This document shows positions 49,456 through 58,738 of a DNA stretch of 60,072 bases, in pieces. The position numbers were made by a program, and so were the translations under genes. The stretch covers positions 1 to 60,072 of the forward strand of contig JAQBPN010000089.1 of NCBI GenBank assembly GCA_028287505.1, read 5' to 3'. Every line of letters begins with the position of its first letter. Within the stretch, counting starts at the first letter, position 1. Below the pieces are notes generated by a model. It searched no databases, was not told the origin of the DNA, and saw only the letters and a program-made list of their open reading frames with translations. Origin of the DNA: Fibrobacterota bacterium (GTDB lineage Bacteria > Fibrobacterota > Fibrobacteria > UBA11236).

Positions 49456-49878
49456 TCAAGGCCTGGAAATTTCCTGGAGCACTTCGCCGGCCACCGCTTT
49501 GCCGGTTGCGAGCGCAATCTGCCCCTGGGTGACCAACCCGGCCACGGCTCCCTTGGAATCGACCACGATGATCCTGCGCACCTTGTTCTTTTCCATCAAC
49601 CGGATGCATTCATCGATGTCATCGTCCGGTCTGACGCTGATGACGGACGGGGTCATGCACTCCTCCGCCTGGGTCAGGAACGGATCCTTGCCTTCCGCCA
49701 GGGCCCGGATCACGATATCCCGGTCCGTGATCATACCCGCCGGCTTGCGGTTGGCTTCATTCTCAAGGATGGGCAACGCGCCGCAATCGCAGTCCTTCAT
49801 CAGCTTGGCAATCTCTACCAGGGAATTTTCCCCCACGCCGCAGGCGGGGTCGCTTGTCATGATATCGCTTACCTTCAT
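49456..49878 (-). CDS. Tandem CBS-domain protein
   Basis: The protein has 140 residues and consists almost only of two CBS domains. CBS1 runs from VSDIMTSDPACGVGENSLVE to GMITDRDIVIRALAEGKD, and CBS2 from MTPSVISVRPDDDIDECIRL to GLVTQGQIAL. Such Bateman modules bind adenosine nucleotides and act as energy sensors. Free-standing pairs like this are common in stress and dormancy regulons. GGAGG (GGAGGGAAAAACC) precedes the ATG. BrkB lies 86 bases upstream on the same strand. Confidence 0.92.
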   Translation of the reverse strand: MKVSDIMTSDPACGVGENSLVEIAKLMKDCDCGALPILENEANRKPAGMITDRDIVIRALAEGKDPFLTQAEECMTPSVISVRPDDDIDECIRLMEKNKVRRIIVVDSKGAVAGLVTQGQIALATGKAVAGEVLQEISRP

Positions 49879-49964
49879 GGTTTTTCCCTCCTTTGGAAGC
49901 CGGATGGGCTTCCCCTATTCTTTAAAATCGTTCCCTGTGGACAAGGCGCAAGCCGGCCGGTCTC

Positions 49965-51353
49965 TCACCAGGAAAACCAGGCCCAGACCCGGCGTGGGGT
50001 CCGTGCGCGCAGGTTTCCATCGCCTTTTCCGGCGTCGGACGGCGGCACCGGAGTCACGTTCTGCATGCATCTGTCCATTTCGTCTAGCACCGCGGTGTAA
50101 GGATTTTCGGCAAGACCGGCTCCGGACTCTTCCAAATCCTCTCCCAGCATTTCCAACGCCTTGATGATGGCCGCCGGCGTCAGGAGGCGGGGATCCCGCG
50201 CCGGGACATAGGCCGCTTCCGATCCGTCCCATGGATCGGTTTCCAGGATCAGGCGGGCCGCCGTCAGCTTCTCCAGCATCTGCCGCACGATCCGGATGGG
50301 AATGTCCAGGTCGGCTCCCAATTGTTCCGCCGTGGCCGGGAGTTCTCCTTTCCCGAACCGTTCGCATATCCTTCCGCATAGAGCCAGACCGATGCGCTTT
50401 ATCGCCAGAAAGCTCAGATTGGGAACGTGTTGCCGGAGTTCGTTGCCTCTGAAGTTCTGATGCTGTTGGGTGATTTCCGCGCCCATGAGAACGATGTTCC
50501 AACTGATTTGCAGCCAGATGATGAACAGCGGCAGGGCGGCGAAGCTTCCATAGATGGCATTGGTCTGCGACACCCCCACTTGCAAACGGATGTAAAGGCT
50601 TTGGGCCAATTGGTACACCAAAGCGGCGATGGCGCCGCCGAACAATCCGGAAAACGGTTTGACTTTGGCGTTGGGCAGGAAGATATAGAGGAAGGAAAAC
50701 AGCCCCCAGAGAAGCAAGAGGGGAAGGAACTGCAGGATGGTTGCGGCCACGGGACCCAGGAAACGCGAATAAGGCGCGGCTTCGGCGGCGCTCTTGATCC
50801 AGGTGGCGACGTAAACGTTCAGGCTGCTGGCTCCCAGGACCAGGAACGGACCGATCAGGATCACCGACAGGTAGTCGCTGAACTTCCGGGTCCAGGAACG
50901 GGATTTGGCTATCGACCAGATATGGTTCATGGCCTGTTCGATGTTCCCGATGACCTTGATGACCGAGTAGATGAGGAAGACTACGCCGGCACCGGCGACC
51001 AGGCCTCCTTGGGCGTTGTCCAGGGCGCGGCGCGCGAACTCCACGGCCTGCTTCAATACATCCTGTTGTTCCGGAAAATGGGAAAGCAGCCAGGCATCGA
51101 ACCGGGTTTCCAGTCCGAATCCCTTGGCGATGCCGAACAACAACGCCAGCACCGGCACGATGGAAAGCAGAGAATAGAGGGTAAGGGCCGACGCGCGCAA
51201 TCCCGCCTGGTCCCGGTTGAACCCTTGCAGGGCGAGCACCAGGATTTTCAGGTATTTCAGCAGGGTTCGGCGGAGGAAGGAGCGGGAATCCGAACGGATG
51301 CTCCAGAGCCCTTCAGTGAAAAAACGCCGGATTTTCCAATATAATTCCACCAC
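49965..51353 (-). CDS. YihY/BrkB family inner-membrane protein with C-terminal winged helix
   Basis: The protein has 462 residues. The BrkB core spans about 40-300 with several membrane segments (LTLYSLLSIVPVLALLFGIA, GLVAGAGVVFLIYSVIKVIG, FLPLLLLWGLFSFLYIFLP, AIYGSFAALPLFIIWLQIS). The family hallmark NIEQAMNHIWSI is present. These proteins were once called RNase BN, wrongly, and their transport role is unclear. From about 335 a cytoplasmic winged-helix-like region follows (ATAEQLGADLDIPIRIVRQM, LEKLTAARLI), a known variant in some phyla. It diverges from cfa. Confidence 0.9.
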   Translation of the reverse strand: MVELYWKIRRFFTEGLWSIRSDSRSFLRRTLLKYLKILVLALQGFNRDQAGLRASALTLYSLLSIVPVLALLFGIAKGFGLETRFDAWLLSHFPEQQDVLKQAVEFARRALDNAQGGLVAGAGVVFLIYSVIKVIGNIEQAMNHIWSIAKSRSWTRKFSDYLSVILIGPFLVLGASSLNVYVATWIKSAAEAAPYSRFLGPVAATILQFLPLLLLWGLFSFLYIFLPNAKVKPFSGLFGGAIAALVYQLAQSLYIRLQVGVSQTNAIYGSFAALPLFIIWLQISWNIVLMGAEITQQHQNFRGNELRQHVPNLSFLAIKRIGLALCGRICERFGKGELPATAEQLGADLDIPIRIVRQMLEKLTAARLILETDPWDGSEAAYVPARDPRLLTPAAIIKALEMLGEDLEESGAGLAENPYTAVLDEMDRCMQNVTPVPPSDAGKGDGNLRARTPRRVWAWFSW

Positions 51354-51508
51354 GGGATCCGCTTCCGAAACATTTTGGGCATCCGCTTGGAACCCATGCC
51401 GGCATTGGACCGGGCATTTTTAAAAAAAGAAGTTCCCGGGCGGCGGAAAAGAAATTATTTCTCGCCGGAAAAGGACGCCGAATCCACGGAATGGAAAGGA
51501 AACCGAAA

Positions 51509-52696
51509 ATGCCCGAGACCCTGCAAGCTCCGGAACCCATGTCCACGGAGGCGGCCCCCGGCAACGGGCAACATCTTCCGGCTCGGCTTCCCCCACGCGG
51601 CATCATCGAACAGATGCTGGATCGCGCGGATATCCGCATCGACGGAACCCGTCCTTGGGACATCCGCATCCATAACCCCCGCGTGTTCGGGCGCATCATG
51701 GCCCAAGGATCTTTGGGGCTGGGGGAATCCTACATGGAGGGGTGGTGGGATTGCGACGCCATCGATGAATTCTTCGCCCGCATCCTCAGGGCCCGGAAAG
51801 GATTCCATCCCAACCTCAACCTCACCCTGATCCTGGCGGCCCTGAAAGCGAAATTCCTGAACCGGCAGACCCGGATTCTCTCGATGGGGAAGGGGAAGAA
51901 CCACTACGAAATCGGCAATGATCTCTACCGCCGCATGCTGGACAAGCGGATGGTGTACACCTGCGGCTATTGGAAGGACGCCAGGAACCTGGACGAGGCG
52001 CAGGAAGCCAAGCTCGATCTCACTTGCCGGAAACTCCGGCTGGAGCCGGGAATGCGCGTGCTGGACATCGGTTGCGGTTGGGGCAGCTTCGCCAGATTCG
52101 CGGCGGAGCGGTACGGCGTAAAGGTGGTGGGCATCACCGTGTCGGAAAACCAGGTGGAACTGGGCAAGGAAACATGCCGGGGCCTGCCCGTGGAAATCCT
52201 GCTTCGGGATTACCGGGACATGGATGAGCGCTTCGATCGCGTGGTATCCCTGGGGATGTTCGAGCATGTCGGCTACAAGAACTACCGGGAATACATGCGG
52301 GTGGCGGCGCGCTGCCTGGACGATGGCGGCCTTTTCCTTTTGCACACCGTGGGGGACAACCGCTCCGAATTCGAATTCGATCCGTGGATGGACAAATACA
52401 TCTTTCCCAACGCCCATTTGCCTTCCATCGCCCAGATCGGAGCCGCCATGGAGGGCGTGTTGGTGATGGAGGATTGGCACAATCTCAGCACCGACTACGA
52501 TCTGACCCTGAGCGCCTGGCATGACAATTTCCAAAAGCACTGGCCCGAGCTTTCCAAATCCTACGATGAAATCTTCCGCCGCATGTGGCGGTACTACCTG
52601 CTCCAATGCGCGGGCGGGTTCAGGGTCCGCAAGACCCAACTCTGGCAGATAGTCCTGGCCAAGAATCCTGTCCGGCAATACCGGTCCCTGCGATGA
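51509..52696 (+). CDS. cfa: Cyclopropane-fatty-acyl-phospholipid synthase
   Basis: Cfa methylenates unsaturated acyl chains of membrane phospholipids with S-adenosylmethionine, usually on entry to stationary phase or stress. About 395 residues are seen. The N-terminal lipid-binding region includes GLGESYMEGWWDCDAIDEFF. HYEIGNDLYRRMLDKRMVYT leads into the SAM site VLDIGCGWGSFARFAAERYG. VSLGMFEHVGYKNYREYM and HTVGDNRSEFEFDPWMDKYI follow. The start at 51509 has AAAGGA upstream; ATG at 51491 adds six residues without a ribosome site. It is divergent from BrkB and sits with other stress-type genes. Confidence 0.95.
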   Translation: MPETLQAPEPMSTEAAPGNGQHLPARLPPRGIIEQMLDRADIRIDGTRPWDIRIHNPRVFGRIMAQGSLGLGESYMEGWWDCDAIDEFFARILRARKGFHPNLNLTLILAALKAKFLNRQTRILSMGKGKNHYEIGNDLYRRMLDKRMVYTCGYWKDARNLDEAQEAKLDLTCRKLRLEPGMRVLDIGCGWGSFARFAAERYGVKVVGITVSENQVELGKETCRGLPVEILLRDYRDMDERFDRVVSLGMFEHVGYKNYREYMRVAARCLDDGGLFLLHTVGDNRSEFEFDPWMDKYIFPNAHLPSIAQIGAAMEGVLVMEDWHNLSTDYDLTLSAWHDNFQKHWPELSKSYDEIFRRMWRYYLLQCAGGFRVRKTQLWQIVLAKNPVRQYRSLR

Positions 52697-52737
52697 ATCC
52701 TCCCCGGCGGCCGTAGGGAAGGGGGCCGGCGGGGGGA

Positions 52738-54123
52738 TCAGGAACCGTGGCGGTGGGGGCGATGGGATCCGGTTTCGGACGCGAGGTGCATCGTGAACCA
52801 ATCCGCCGCGAGCCTGGATACTTCCTCCAGGGCGCCCGGCTCTTCGAAGAGATGAGTGGCCCCGGGGATCACGGCGAGCCGTTTTCCGCCATGCAAAGAT
52901 TCCAGGGCCTCCCGATTGAGCTCCAGCACCGTCTCATCCGCTCCGCCCACGATCAGCAGGGTGGGCACTTCGACCTCGTCCAGGGACGGACCGGCCAGAT
53001 CCGGACGTCCTCCCCGGGACACCACCGCCGAAACCAGATCGGGAAGGCGCGCCGCGGCCATCAACGCGGCCGCCGCGCCGGTGCTGGCTCCGAAATAGCC
53101 GAGCCTGAGATGGGACAAATCCGGATTGGCCGCTATCCAATGGCTTGCGGCCACCAGGCGTCCTGCCAGCAATCCGATATCGAATCGGAACTCGCCGGTG
53201 CCGCGATCGACGGCGTCCTCATCCGGAGAGAGCAGGTCCATGAGCAGGGTGGCGAATCCGGCCCGGTTCAAAGCTTCGGCCACTTGGCGGTTGCGCGGGC
53301 TGAGCCGGCCGCTGCCGCTGCCATGGGAAAAGAGGATCAACCCTTCCGGATTGGACGGGAGCGTCAAATCGGCCGACAGGGTGGCCGTGCCCGCGGGGAT
53401 GCGCAGGGTGGATCGCGAGCGGGGGAAAGGGGATCGGGTGACGGGACCGGTGTCCGCTTCGGATTCCTTCCCCAGCCAACTCCGCGCCTCGTCCAGGAGT
53501 TCCGCCACTTCCTTGTCGCTCACCTGGGAAAAATCCTCGTACCAAAGGCCCACGGCCTGGAAAGGCTCCGGGGTAAGCGGGCAGATGACGTCGTCCGCTT
53601 CCTTCATGATTTCCGCCACCGCTTGGCGGGAGGCCACCGGAAGCGCCACTACGATGCCGGCGACCCGCCTTTGGCGCAGACCGAGCAAGGCGGCGCGCAT
53701 GGAGGAGCCTGTGGCTGCGCCATCGTCCACCAGGATGATGGTGCGTTCCTCCAGCGGCATGGGAGGCCTGCCCCGTCGGTACTCGGCTTCCTTGCGTTCC
53801 AATTCGGCGAGCCGCTTGCGGGCCAGTTTTTCCAACTCCCCGTCCGACAATCCGGCCCGCCGCACCAGATCGCGATTGATGACCCATGCGCTTCCGGAAG
53901 TGACCGCTCCCATGGCCAATTCTTCCTGGCCGGGAAACCCCAGCTTCCCCACCAGAAAGGTGTCCAAAGGCGCCCGCAGGGCCTTGGCGGCTTCGAATGC
54001 CACGGGAATGCCTCCCCGGGGCAATCCCAGGACCACCACGTCTTTCCGTCCCGTGTAATTCCTGAGCAAGGGCGCCAGGGTCCTGCCCGCTTCCGTCCGG
54101 TCCCCGTAAATCCGTTGTGCCAT
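52738..54123 (-). CDS. Phosphoribosyltransferase fused to an alpha/beta hydrolase
   Basis: The protein has 461 residues in two parts. Residues about 1-215 are a type I phosphoribosyltransferase (VVVLGLPRGGIPVAFEAAKA; PRPP motif IILVDDGAATGSSMRAAL). Residues about 235-450 are a dienelactone-hydrolase-like alpha/beta hydrolase. They include ILFSHGSGSGRLSPRNRQVA, the nucleophile in LGYFGASTGAAAALMAAA, the acid in LLIVGGADETVLEL and the His in IPGATHLFEEPGAL. This fusion is seen in other bacteria, often in stress gene clusters; its substrate is unknown. AGGTCC lies just before the ATG. It is convergent with cfa and divergent from the alcohol dehydrogenase. Confidence 0.9.
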   Translation of the reverse strand: MAQRIYGDRTEAGRTLAPLLRNYTGRKDVVVLGLPRGGIPVAFEAAKALRAPLDTFLVGKLGFPGQEELAMGAVTSGSAWVINRDLVRRAGLSDGELEKLARKRLAELERKEAEYRRGRPPMPLEERTIILVDDGAATGSSMRAALLGLRQRRVAGIVVALPVASRQAVAEIMKEADDVICPLTPEPFQAVGLWYEDFSQVSDKEVAELLDEARSWLGKESEADTGPVTRSPFPRSRSTLRIPAGTATLSADLTLPSNPEGLILFSHGSGSGRLSPRNRQVAEALNRAGFATLLMDLLSPDEDAVDRGTGEFRFDIGLLAGRLVAASHWIAANPDLSHLRLGYFGASTGAAAALMAAARLPDLVSAVVSRGGRPDLAGPSLDEVEVPTLLIVGGADETVLELNREALESLHGGKRLAVIPGATHLFEEPGALEEVSRLAADWFTMHLASETGSHRPHRHGS

Positions 54124-54277
54124 GTGGACCTCCGCATTCGATCTTAAACAACCGTTTGCGCCAGGTGAATGGAAGCGCTACGCGCAGGGATTTATTTTCC
54201 TGTTATAGCCCTTCCATGAGTGCCGCGCAGTCGCGGGGCGCGGTGTGAGGTGCGGAGAGGGCCGGGAGGGAGCGGGC

Positions 54278-55285
54278 ATGCGAGCCATGGTCCTGGAGAG
54301 CGGGAGCCCCGCCGGCCCAGGTCGTTTGATCCCGCGGGAGATTCCGGAACCGGTTCCGGGGCCGGGAGAAATCAGGCTCAAGGTGCTGGCCTGCGGAGTG
54401 TGCCGGACCGATCTCCACCTGGTATCCGGTGATTTGGAGCCCGGAAAGCCCGACCTCGTTCCCGGACATCAGGCGGTGGGGCGCGTGGACGCAGTGGGGC
54501 CGGGCGCGGAAGGATTCCGGGTCGGGGACACGGCCGGGGCCACTTGGCTGTATCTGACTTGCGGGCGGTGCATATATTGCGTTACCGGCCGGGAGAACCT
54601 CTGCGATCGCATCCGGTTCACGGGGATGCACGCCGATGGCGGTTATGCCGAAGCCATGGTGATCCCGGCTACCCATGCCGTCCCTTTGCCCGAAGGCCTG
54701 AGTGCTCCCGATACCGCGCCGCTTTTGTGCGCCGGCGTAATCGGATACCGGTCGCTGAAGCTATCCGGTGTGCTGCCGGGGCAGATCCTGGGTCTGTTCG
54801 GATTCGGCGCTTCGGCGCATATCACCCTGCAAATCGCTTTGCGCATGGGCTGCAGGATCTGCGTTTTCAGCCGGGACGATGCCCACCGTCGCCACGCACT
54901 GTCCTTGGGGGCCGCATGGGCGGGCCGGCTCGAGGACAATCCTCCCGAACCTCTGCATGGCGCGATCACGTTCGCGCCTTCCGGCCGGGTGGCGGTGGAA
55001 GCCTTGCGAAAGCTGCGCAAGGGCGGAACCGTGGCCGTCAATGCGGTGCATATGGATACCCTGCCCGCATTCCCCTATTCCTCGCTCTACCAGGAACGTT
55101 GCATAAGAAGCGTGGCAAACATCACACGCGAAGATATCCGCGAATTCATGGCGCTTGCGGCGGCCGGGCCCTTCCGGGTCAAGATCAATCCTTTTCCCCT
55201 GGCGGAAGCCAATATCGCTTTGGCGCGCATGCTGGCGTCGGATTTCCAGGGAGCGGCCGTATTGCTCATACCGGGCGCGGCTTGA
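54278..55285 (+). CDS. Zinc-dependent alcohol dehydrogenase (AdhA-like)
   Basis: The protein has 335 residues in the medium-chain dehydrogenase family. VLACGVCRTDLHLVSGDLEP carries the catalytic-zinc Cys. DLVPGHQAVGRVDAVGPGAE holds the His, with Gln where many relatives have Glu. The structural-zinc loop is CGRCIYCVTGRENLC, and the NAD(P)-binding turn is ILGLFGFGASAHITLQIALR. The start at ATG 54278 is supported by GGGAGCGGGC upstream. The Rossmann loop GFGASA is of the AdhA subgroup. The next gene, PolX, starts 47 bases downstream on the same strand. Confidence 0.93.
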   Translation: MRAMVLESGSPAGPGRLIPREIPEPVPGPGEIRLKVLACGVCRTDLHLVSGDLEPGKPDLVPGHQAVGRVDAVGPGAEGFRVGDTAGATWLYLTCGRCIYCVTGRENLCDRIRFTGMHADGGYAEAMVIPATHAVPLPEGLSAPDTAPLLCAGVIGYRSLKLSGVLPGQILGLFGFGASAHITLQIALRMGCRICVFSRDDAHRRHALSLGAAWAGRLEDNPPEPLHGAITFAPSGRVAVEALRKLRKGGTVAVNAVHMDTLPAFPYSSLYQERCIRSVANITREDIREFMALAAAGPFRVKINPFPLAEANIALARMLASDFQGAAVLLIPGAA

Positions 55286-55332
55286 ACGGCTTTTTCCTTT
55301 CTTGGCCTCCGCGGAATAGCGATTTTGGAATC

Positions 55333-57120
55333 ATGCCCAAAGCCAAGAACGGGAACGCGCGCCGGGAAAACGGCCCTGCCAACGCGGAAATAGCCTCCAT
55401 GCTCCGGGAAATGGCCTTGCGCCTGGAGATGCAGGAGATTCCCTTCAAGCCCCAGGCTTTCGAAAAGGCCGCCCACACCGTGGACGCGCTGGATGAGTCC
55501 CTGGAAAAAATCCATCGGGAGGGAGGCCTCAAGGCGCTGGATGCATTGCCCGCTGTGGGGGCGGGCATCGCCAAACGGATCGAGGAAGCGTTGGCTACCG
55601 GCAGAATCGGCGAGCTGGAAGACATGCGGCGGGAAACGCCGGTGGACATCGTGCGACTGTCCGCCGTGGAAGGCCTCGGTCCGAAATCGATACGCGTGCT
55701 CCACGATCAACTGGGCATCCGCACCCTGGACGATCTCGCCAGGGCGGCCCGCGCGGGCGCCATCCGGGGCTTGCCGGGCTTCGGGGCCAAGACGGAGGCG
55801 AAACTGATCCGCGGCATCGAGTTCCTGGGAGTGGATGCAGGCAGGCTTCCGCTGGGCGAGGCCTTCGCGTTGGCGCACCGGATTGAAATCAATCTCAGGG
55901 TGGAAGGCGCGGTCCGGGAACTGGTGTTCGCGGGCTCCTTGCGCCGCCGCAAGGAAACCATCGGCGACATCGACATCCTGGCGGTGACGGACCATCCCGT
56001 GGAGCTGGTGGAACAGTTCGTTTCCATGCCCGGAGTGAGCGCCGTTTATGCCCGGGGCGTGACAAAGGCCCTGGTGCGTCTGAGCGCCGGCGTGGATGCG
56101 GATTTGCGCGTGGTTCCCCGCGAGAGCCTGGGAGCCGCGCTCGTGTATTTCACGGGCAACAAGGATCACACCGTTGCCATCCGGCGGCTGGCCTTGGAAC
56201 GGGGCCTGAAGATAAACGAATACGGCGTGTTCCGGGGCAAATCCCGCATCGCGGGGGAGACCGAGGAATCCGTATACGCGGCCGTCGGGCTTCCCTGGAT
56301 CCCTCCGGAATTGAGGGAATATCGCGGCGAAATAGAGGCGGCCCGGGAGGGACGTCTCCCCAGATTGGTAGAGCAGGGGGATTTGCTCGGCGACCTTCAG
56401 ATCCAGACGGATTGGACGGACGGAGCCGATTCCCTGGAGGCCATCGTGGAGGCGGCCCGCAGGATGGGCCGGAAATACATCGCCATCACCGATCATACCC
56501 GCGATTTGCCCATGGCCCGGGGCAATGATGAGGAACGGCTCTTGCTCGAGGCCGAAGCGATCCGGGCCCTGGACCGGCGCATGCGGGGCATCCGGGTTTT
56601 GGCCGGAGCGGAATTGAATATCCGGCGCGACGGAAGCGTGGATATCGCCGACGAAGTGTTGGCGAAATTGGACGTGGTGGGAGCCGGGATCCATTCCCAT
56701 TTCAATCTGCCCCGGGAGGAAATGACCCGCCGCATGATCCGCGCCATGGAGAACCCCAATGTCGACATTCTCTTCCATCCCAGCGCCCGGCACCTGGGGC
56801 GCAGGAAGGCCGTGGACTTCGACACCGAGGCCGTGTTCGCGGCGGCGCGGCGGACCGGCACGGTCCTGGAAATAGACGCCCAGCCGGGCAGGTTGGACCT
56901 CAAGGATGAACACATCCGACGCGCCGTGGAGATGGGCGTGAAGCTGGTCATCAGCTCCGACGCCCATAGCGCGGCCGAACTCCGCTATCCGGAAATCTTC
57001 GGGATTGGATTGGCGCGCCGGGGTTGGGCGGAGAAGAAGGATATCCTCAATACCCTGCCCGTGGAGAAATTCCTGAAAAGGCTGAAAGGTTCCAAAACGG
57101 GCCGGCGCGCGCCCGCCTAG
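55333..57120 (+). CDS. polX: DNA polymerase/3'-5' exonuclease PolX
   Basis: Family X polymerase with a PHP domain; such enzymes fill gaps in base excision repair. The 595 residues start at ATG 55333. An N-terminal helix-hairpin-helix region is present (LPAVGAGIAKRIEEALATGR, VEGLGPKSIRVLHDQLGI). The polymerase active site GSLRRRKETIGDIDILAVTD has the Asp-x-Asp, and YFTGNKDHTVAIRRLALERG follows. The PHP domain occupies about 340-580 (YIAITDHTRDLPMARGNDEE, VLAGAELNIRRDGSVDI, VVGAGIHSHFNLPREEM, ILFHPSARHLGRRKAVDF, VISSDAHSAAEL). The first PHP motif reads GDLQIQTDWTDG, lacking both His of the usual His-x-His. It overlaps the PAP2 gene stop by four bases. Confidence 0.95.
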   Translation: MPKAKNGNARRENGPANAEIASMLREMALRLEMQEIPFKPQAFEKAAHTVDALDESLEKIHREGGLKALDALPAVGAGIAKRIEEALATGRIGELEDMRRETPVDIVRLSAVEGLGPKSIRVLHDQLGIRTLDDLARAARAGAIRGLPGFGAKTEAKLIRGIEFLGVDAGRLPLGEAFALAHRIEINLRVEGAVRELVFAGSLRRRKETIGDIDILAVTDHPVELVEQFVSMPGVSAVYARGVTKALVRLSAGVDADLRVVPRESLGAALVYFTGNKDHTVAIRRLALERGLKINEYGVFRGKSRIAGETEESVYAAVGLPWIPPELREYRGEIEAAREGRLPRLVEQGDLLGDLQIQTDWTDGADSLEAIVEAARRMGRKYIAITDHTRDLPMARGNDEERLLLEAEAIRALDRRMRGIRVLAGAELNIRRDGSVDIADEVLAKLDVVGAGIHSHFNLPREEMTRRMIRAMENPNVDILFHPSARHLGRRKAVDFDTEAVFAAARRTGTVLEIDAQPGRLDLKDEHIRRAVEMGVKLVISSDAHSAAELRYPEIFGIGLARRGWAEKKDILNTLPVEKFLKRLKGSKTGRRAPA

Positions 57121-58025
57121 AAGTCGACGTTCACGGTGGGAGTCGGAGTGGTCCCGCCTCCGGGAAAAGTCATGCCCAGCTTCACGTCGATGGTCCTTTT
57201 GGCCGGTAGGGCATGAGACCCGCCCTCGTCGGTGGGTGTCCCCTTCCTTAACGCACCTATTCGCAGATGCATCCTGGGCATGAAATATCCGCTCAACGCG
57301 CCGACCGCCGCTCCCGCAACAACGTCCGAGGGGAAATGCTTGCCGGCCATGATTCTCAGGGCGCCTACCCCGGTGGCCATGGTAAGCCCCGTTCCCCAAA
57401 TCCAAGGTACCAGCGGCGACCCGGGATGCCGCAGCTGAAAAGTGTAGCCCGTGAAAACGGCGGTCGTGAATGCCGTGGCTGTATGGTTGGAGAAAAAACT
57501 GCTGACGTTCTGGGGGGTCCTCTTTTCGCTTTCGCTCACCCGCGGGTCATAAGTCACCGGTGTGGAATGCAGGGGGAAGCTCTTGGCATAACTGCTGAGG
57601 GAATTGGAAAGCATCAAGGCTTCCTCCAGGATCACCGCGTCCGTAAGCGCTCCGTACCACGGTTGCTGGCCGCGGTAGGTATCCCAGGCGTTCACCGCCA
57701 CGGGAATCAGGAATTGGGACCAGGCCAGTCCGCTGCTGAGGGCGGAAAGGGTGGGGGAATTGAAGCCGATGGCCCAACGATCGAATCCCGGTATGTCCCC
57801 GGCGTGGAGCGCCTGCAGGTCCAAGGGTTCCTTGCGTTCGTTTTTCAGCAAGGCGCCTGAATGGACGTTCATCGCAAGGATGCCGGCGGCAAGCGGGAGA
57901 TCCAGGCCGAGATGCAGGGAATAGGGTTGGACGGATTTTGAATGCGTGGAATCCAGGGCGATGGCGGCGGATGAAATCGCCGGAATGCCTGGAAGGATCA
58001 GCCAGAGGAGATGTGTCAGCTTCAT
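57117..58025 (-). CDS. PAP2 superfamily membrane phosphatase
   Basis: About 302 residues start at ATG 58025, with a signal-like segment (HLLWLILPGIPAISSAAIA). The lipid-phosphatase motifs are KRTPQNVSSFFSNHTATAFT (the usual PSGH is SNH here) and GALRIMAGKHFPSDVVAG (Arg-x5-His-x3-Asp). Members dephosphorylate phosphatidic acid, PGP or undecaprenyl pyrophosphate at the periplasmic face. The C-terminus beyond about 250 is polar and ends in Asp-Phe, hinting at outer-membrane or periplasmic location. The stop shares CTAG with the convergent polX stop. No ribosome site is visible. Confidence 0.8.
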   Translation of the reverse strand: MKLTHLLWLILPGIPAISSAAIALDSTHSKSVQPYSLHLGLDLPLAAGILAMNVHSGALLKNERKEPLDLQALHAGDIPGFDRWAIGFNSPTLSALSSGLAWSQFLIPVAVNAWDTYRGQQPWYGALTDAVILEEALMLSNSLSSYAKSFPLHSTPVTYDPRVSESEKRTPQNVSSFFSNHTATAFTTAVFTGYTFQLRHPGSPLVPWIWGTGLTMATGVGALRIMAGKHFPSDVVAGAAVGALSGYFMPRMHLRIGALRKGTPTDEGGSHALPAKRTIDVKLGMTFPGGGTTPTPTVNVDF

Positions 58026-58093
58026 CCGAGGTAAACTACGAAAGGACAAGGCAGGACCAAGGTTTCCGGCCCGGGGGGCGGGTAAAATTAAAT

Positions 58094-58738
58094 TCAAGGG
58101 ATACGGACATCACGCGAACCGTTCCGGGCCCGCGAAGAGGCATGCCTGGGATCCTGGCTTCCGAAATACACGTTCAGGGCCAAGGCGGCGGTGAGGATGT
58201 CCCCCAATCCGATGCTGCGATTGGCGAAATAGGCCAGCCAATCGGAATCGATGGCGCCGATTTGAACGCATCCGGCCCATCCGGTCGTCTTGGGGATTGC
58301 AACGGAACCCCGGAAATATTTCGCTCCGGCGAAGAAGCGGAAATGCAGGGCCGAGGGCCAATAATATCCGACGTATTTTTTTCCGTAGAGGAAGTAATGG
58401 TCCCCCAGCGCGATTTGGCCCGAATACCCCAGAATGGCGCGATATAGGGTCCCGGAGGCGCCCAGATCGGCCGGGAACAGGGAGATGGTGGTCGTTTGGG
58501 AAACGGAAGCGATGCTCTCCCCGCCCGCCCATTGGGGCACATACCCGAAATCGAAATCCGGCTCGATCAATCCGTCCAGGAAGGATTGGCCGCCTCCCAA
58601 TGAAAACAGGCCCTGGCTTCCGGCGAATTGCGCGCGCAGGTATGCGGGCGGAAAAACCGGATTCGCCTGGCTGGCTTCCGTCCGGAAAAACGCGAGGAGG
58701 ATGATCCCAGGCAAAAAAGAGGACCGCGGAAAAGTCAA
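58094..58738 (-). CDS. Exported, probably outer-membrane protein, coupled to the metallophosphoesterase
   Basis: The protein has 214 residues. The start is a TTG at 58738 overlapping the upstream stop (TTGA), with AGAGGA 8 bases before; the longer frame to 59023 is a shadow of the neighbour. The signal peptide is FLPGIILLAFFRTEASQA. The mature part is Gly/Tyr/Phe-rich with short strands (HYFLYGKKYVGYYWPSALHF, GDILTAALALNVYFG), barrel-like. No family is recognised. Coupled translation suggests it works with the phosphoesterase. Confidence 0.65.
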   Translation of the reverse strand: MTFPRSSFLPGIILLAFFRTEASQANPVFPPAYLRAQFAGSQGLFSLGGGQSFLDGLIEPDFDFGYVPQWAGGESIASVSQTTTISLFPADLGASGTLYRAILGYSGQIALGDHYFLYGKKYVGYYWPSALHFRFFAGAKYFRGSVAIPKTTGWAGCVQIGAIDSDWLAYFANRSIGLGDILTAALALNVYFGSQDPRHASSRARNGSRDVRIP

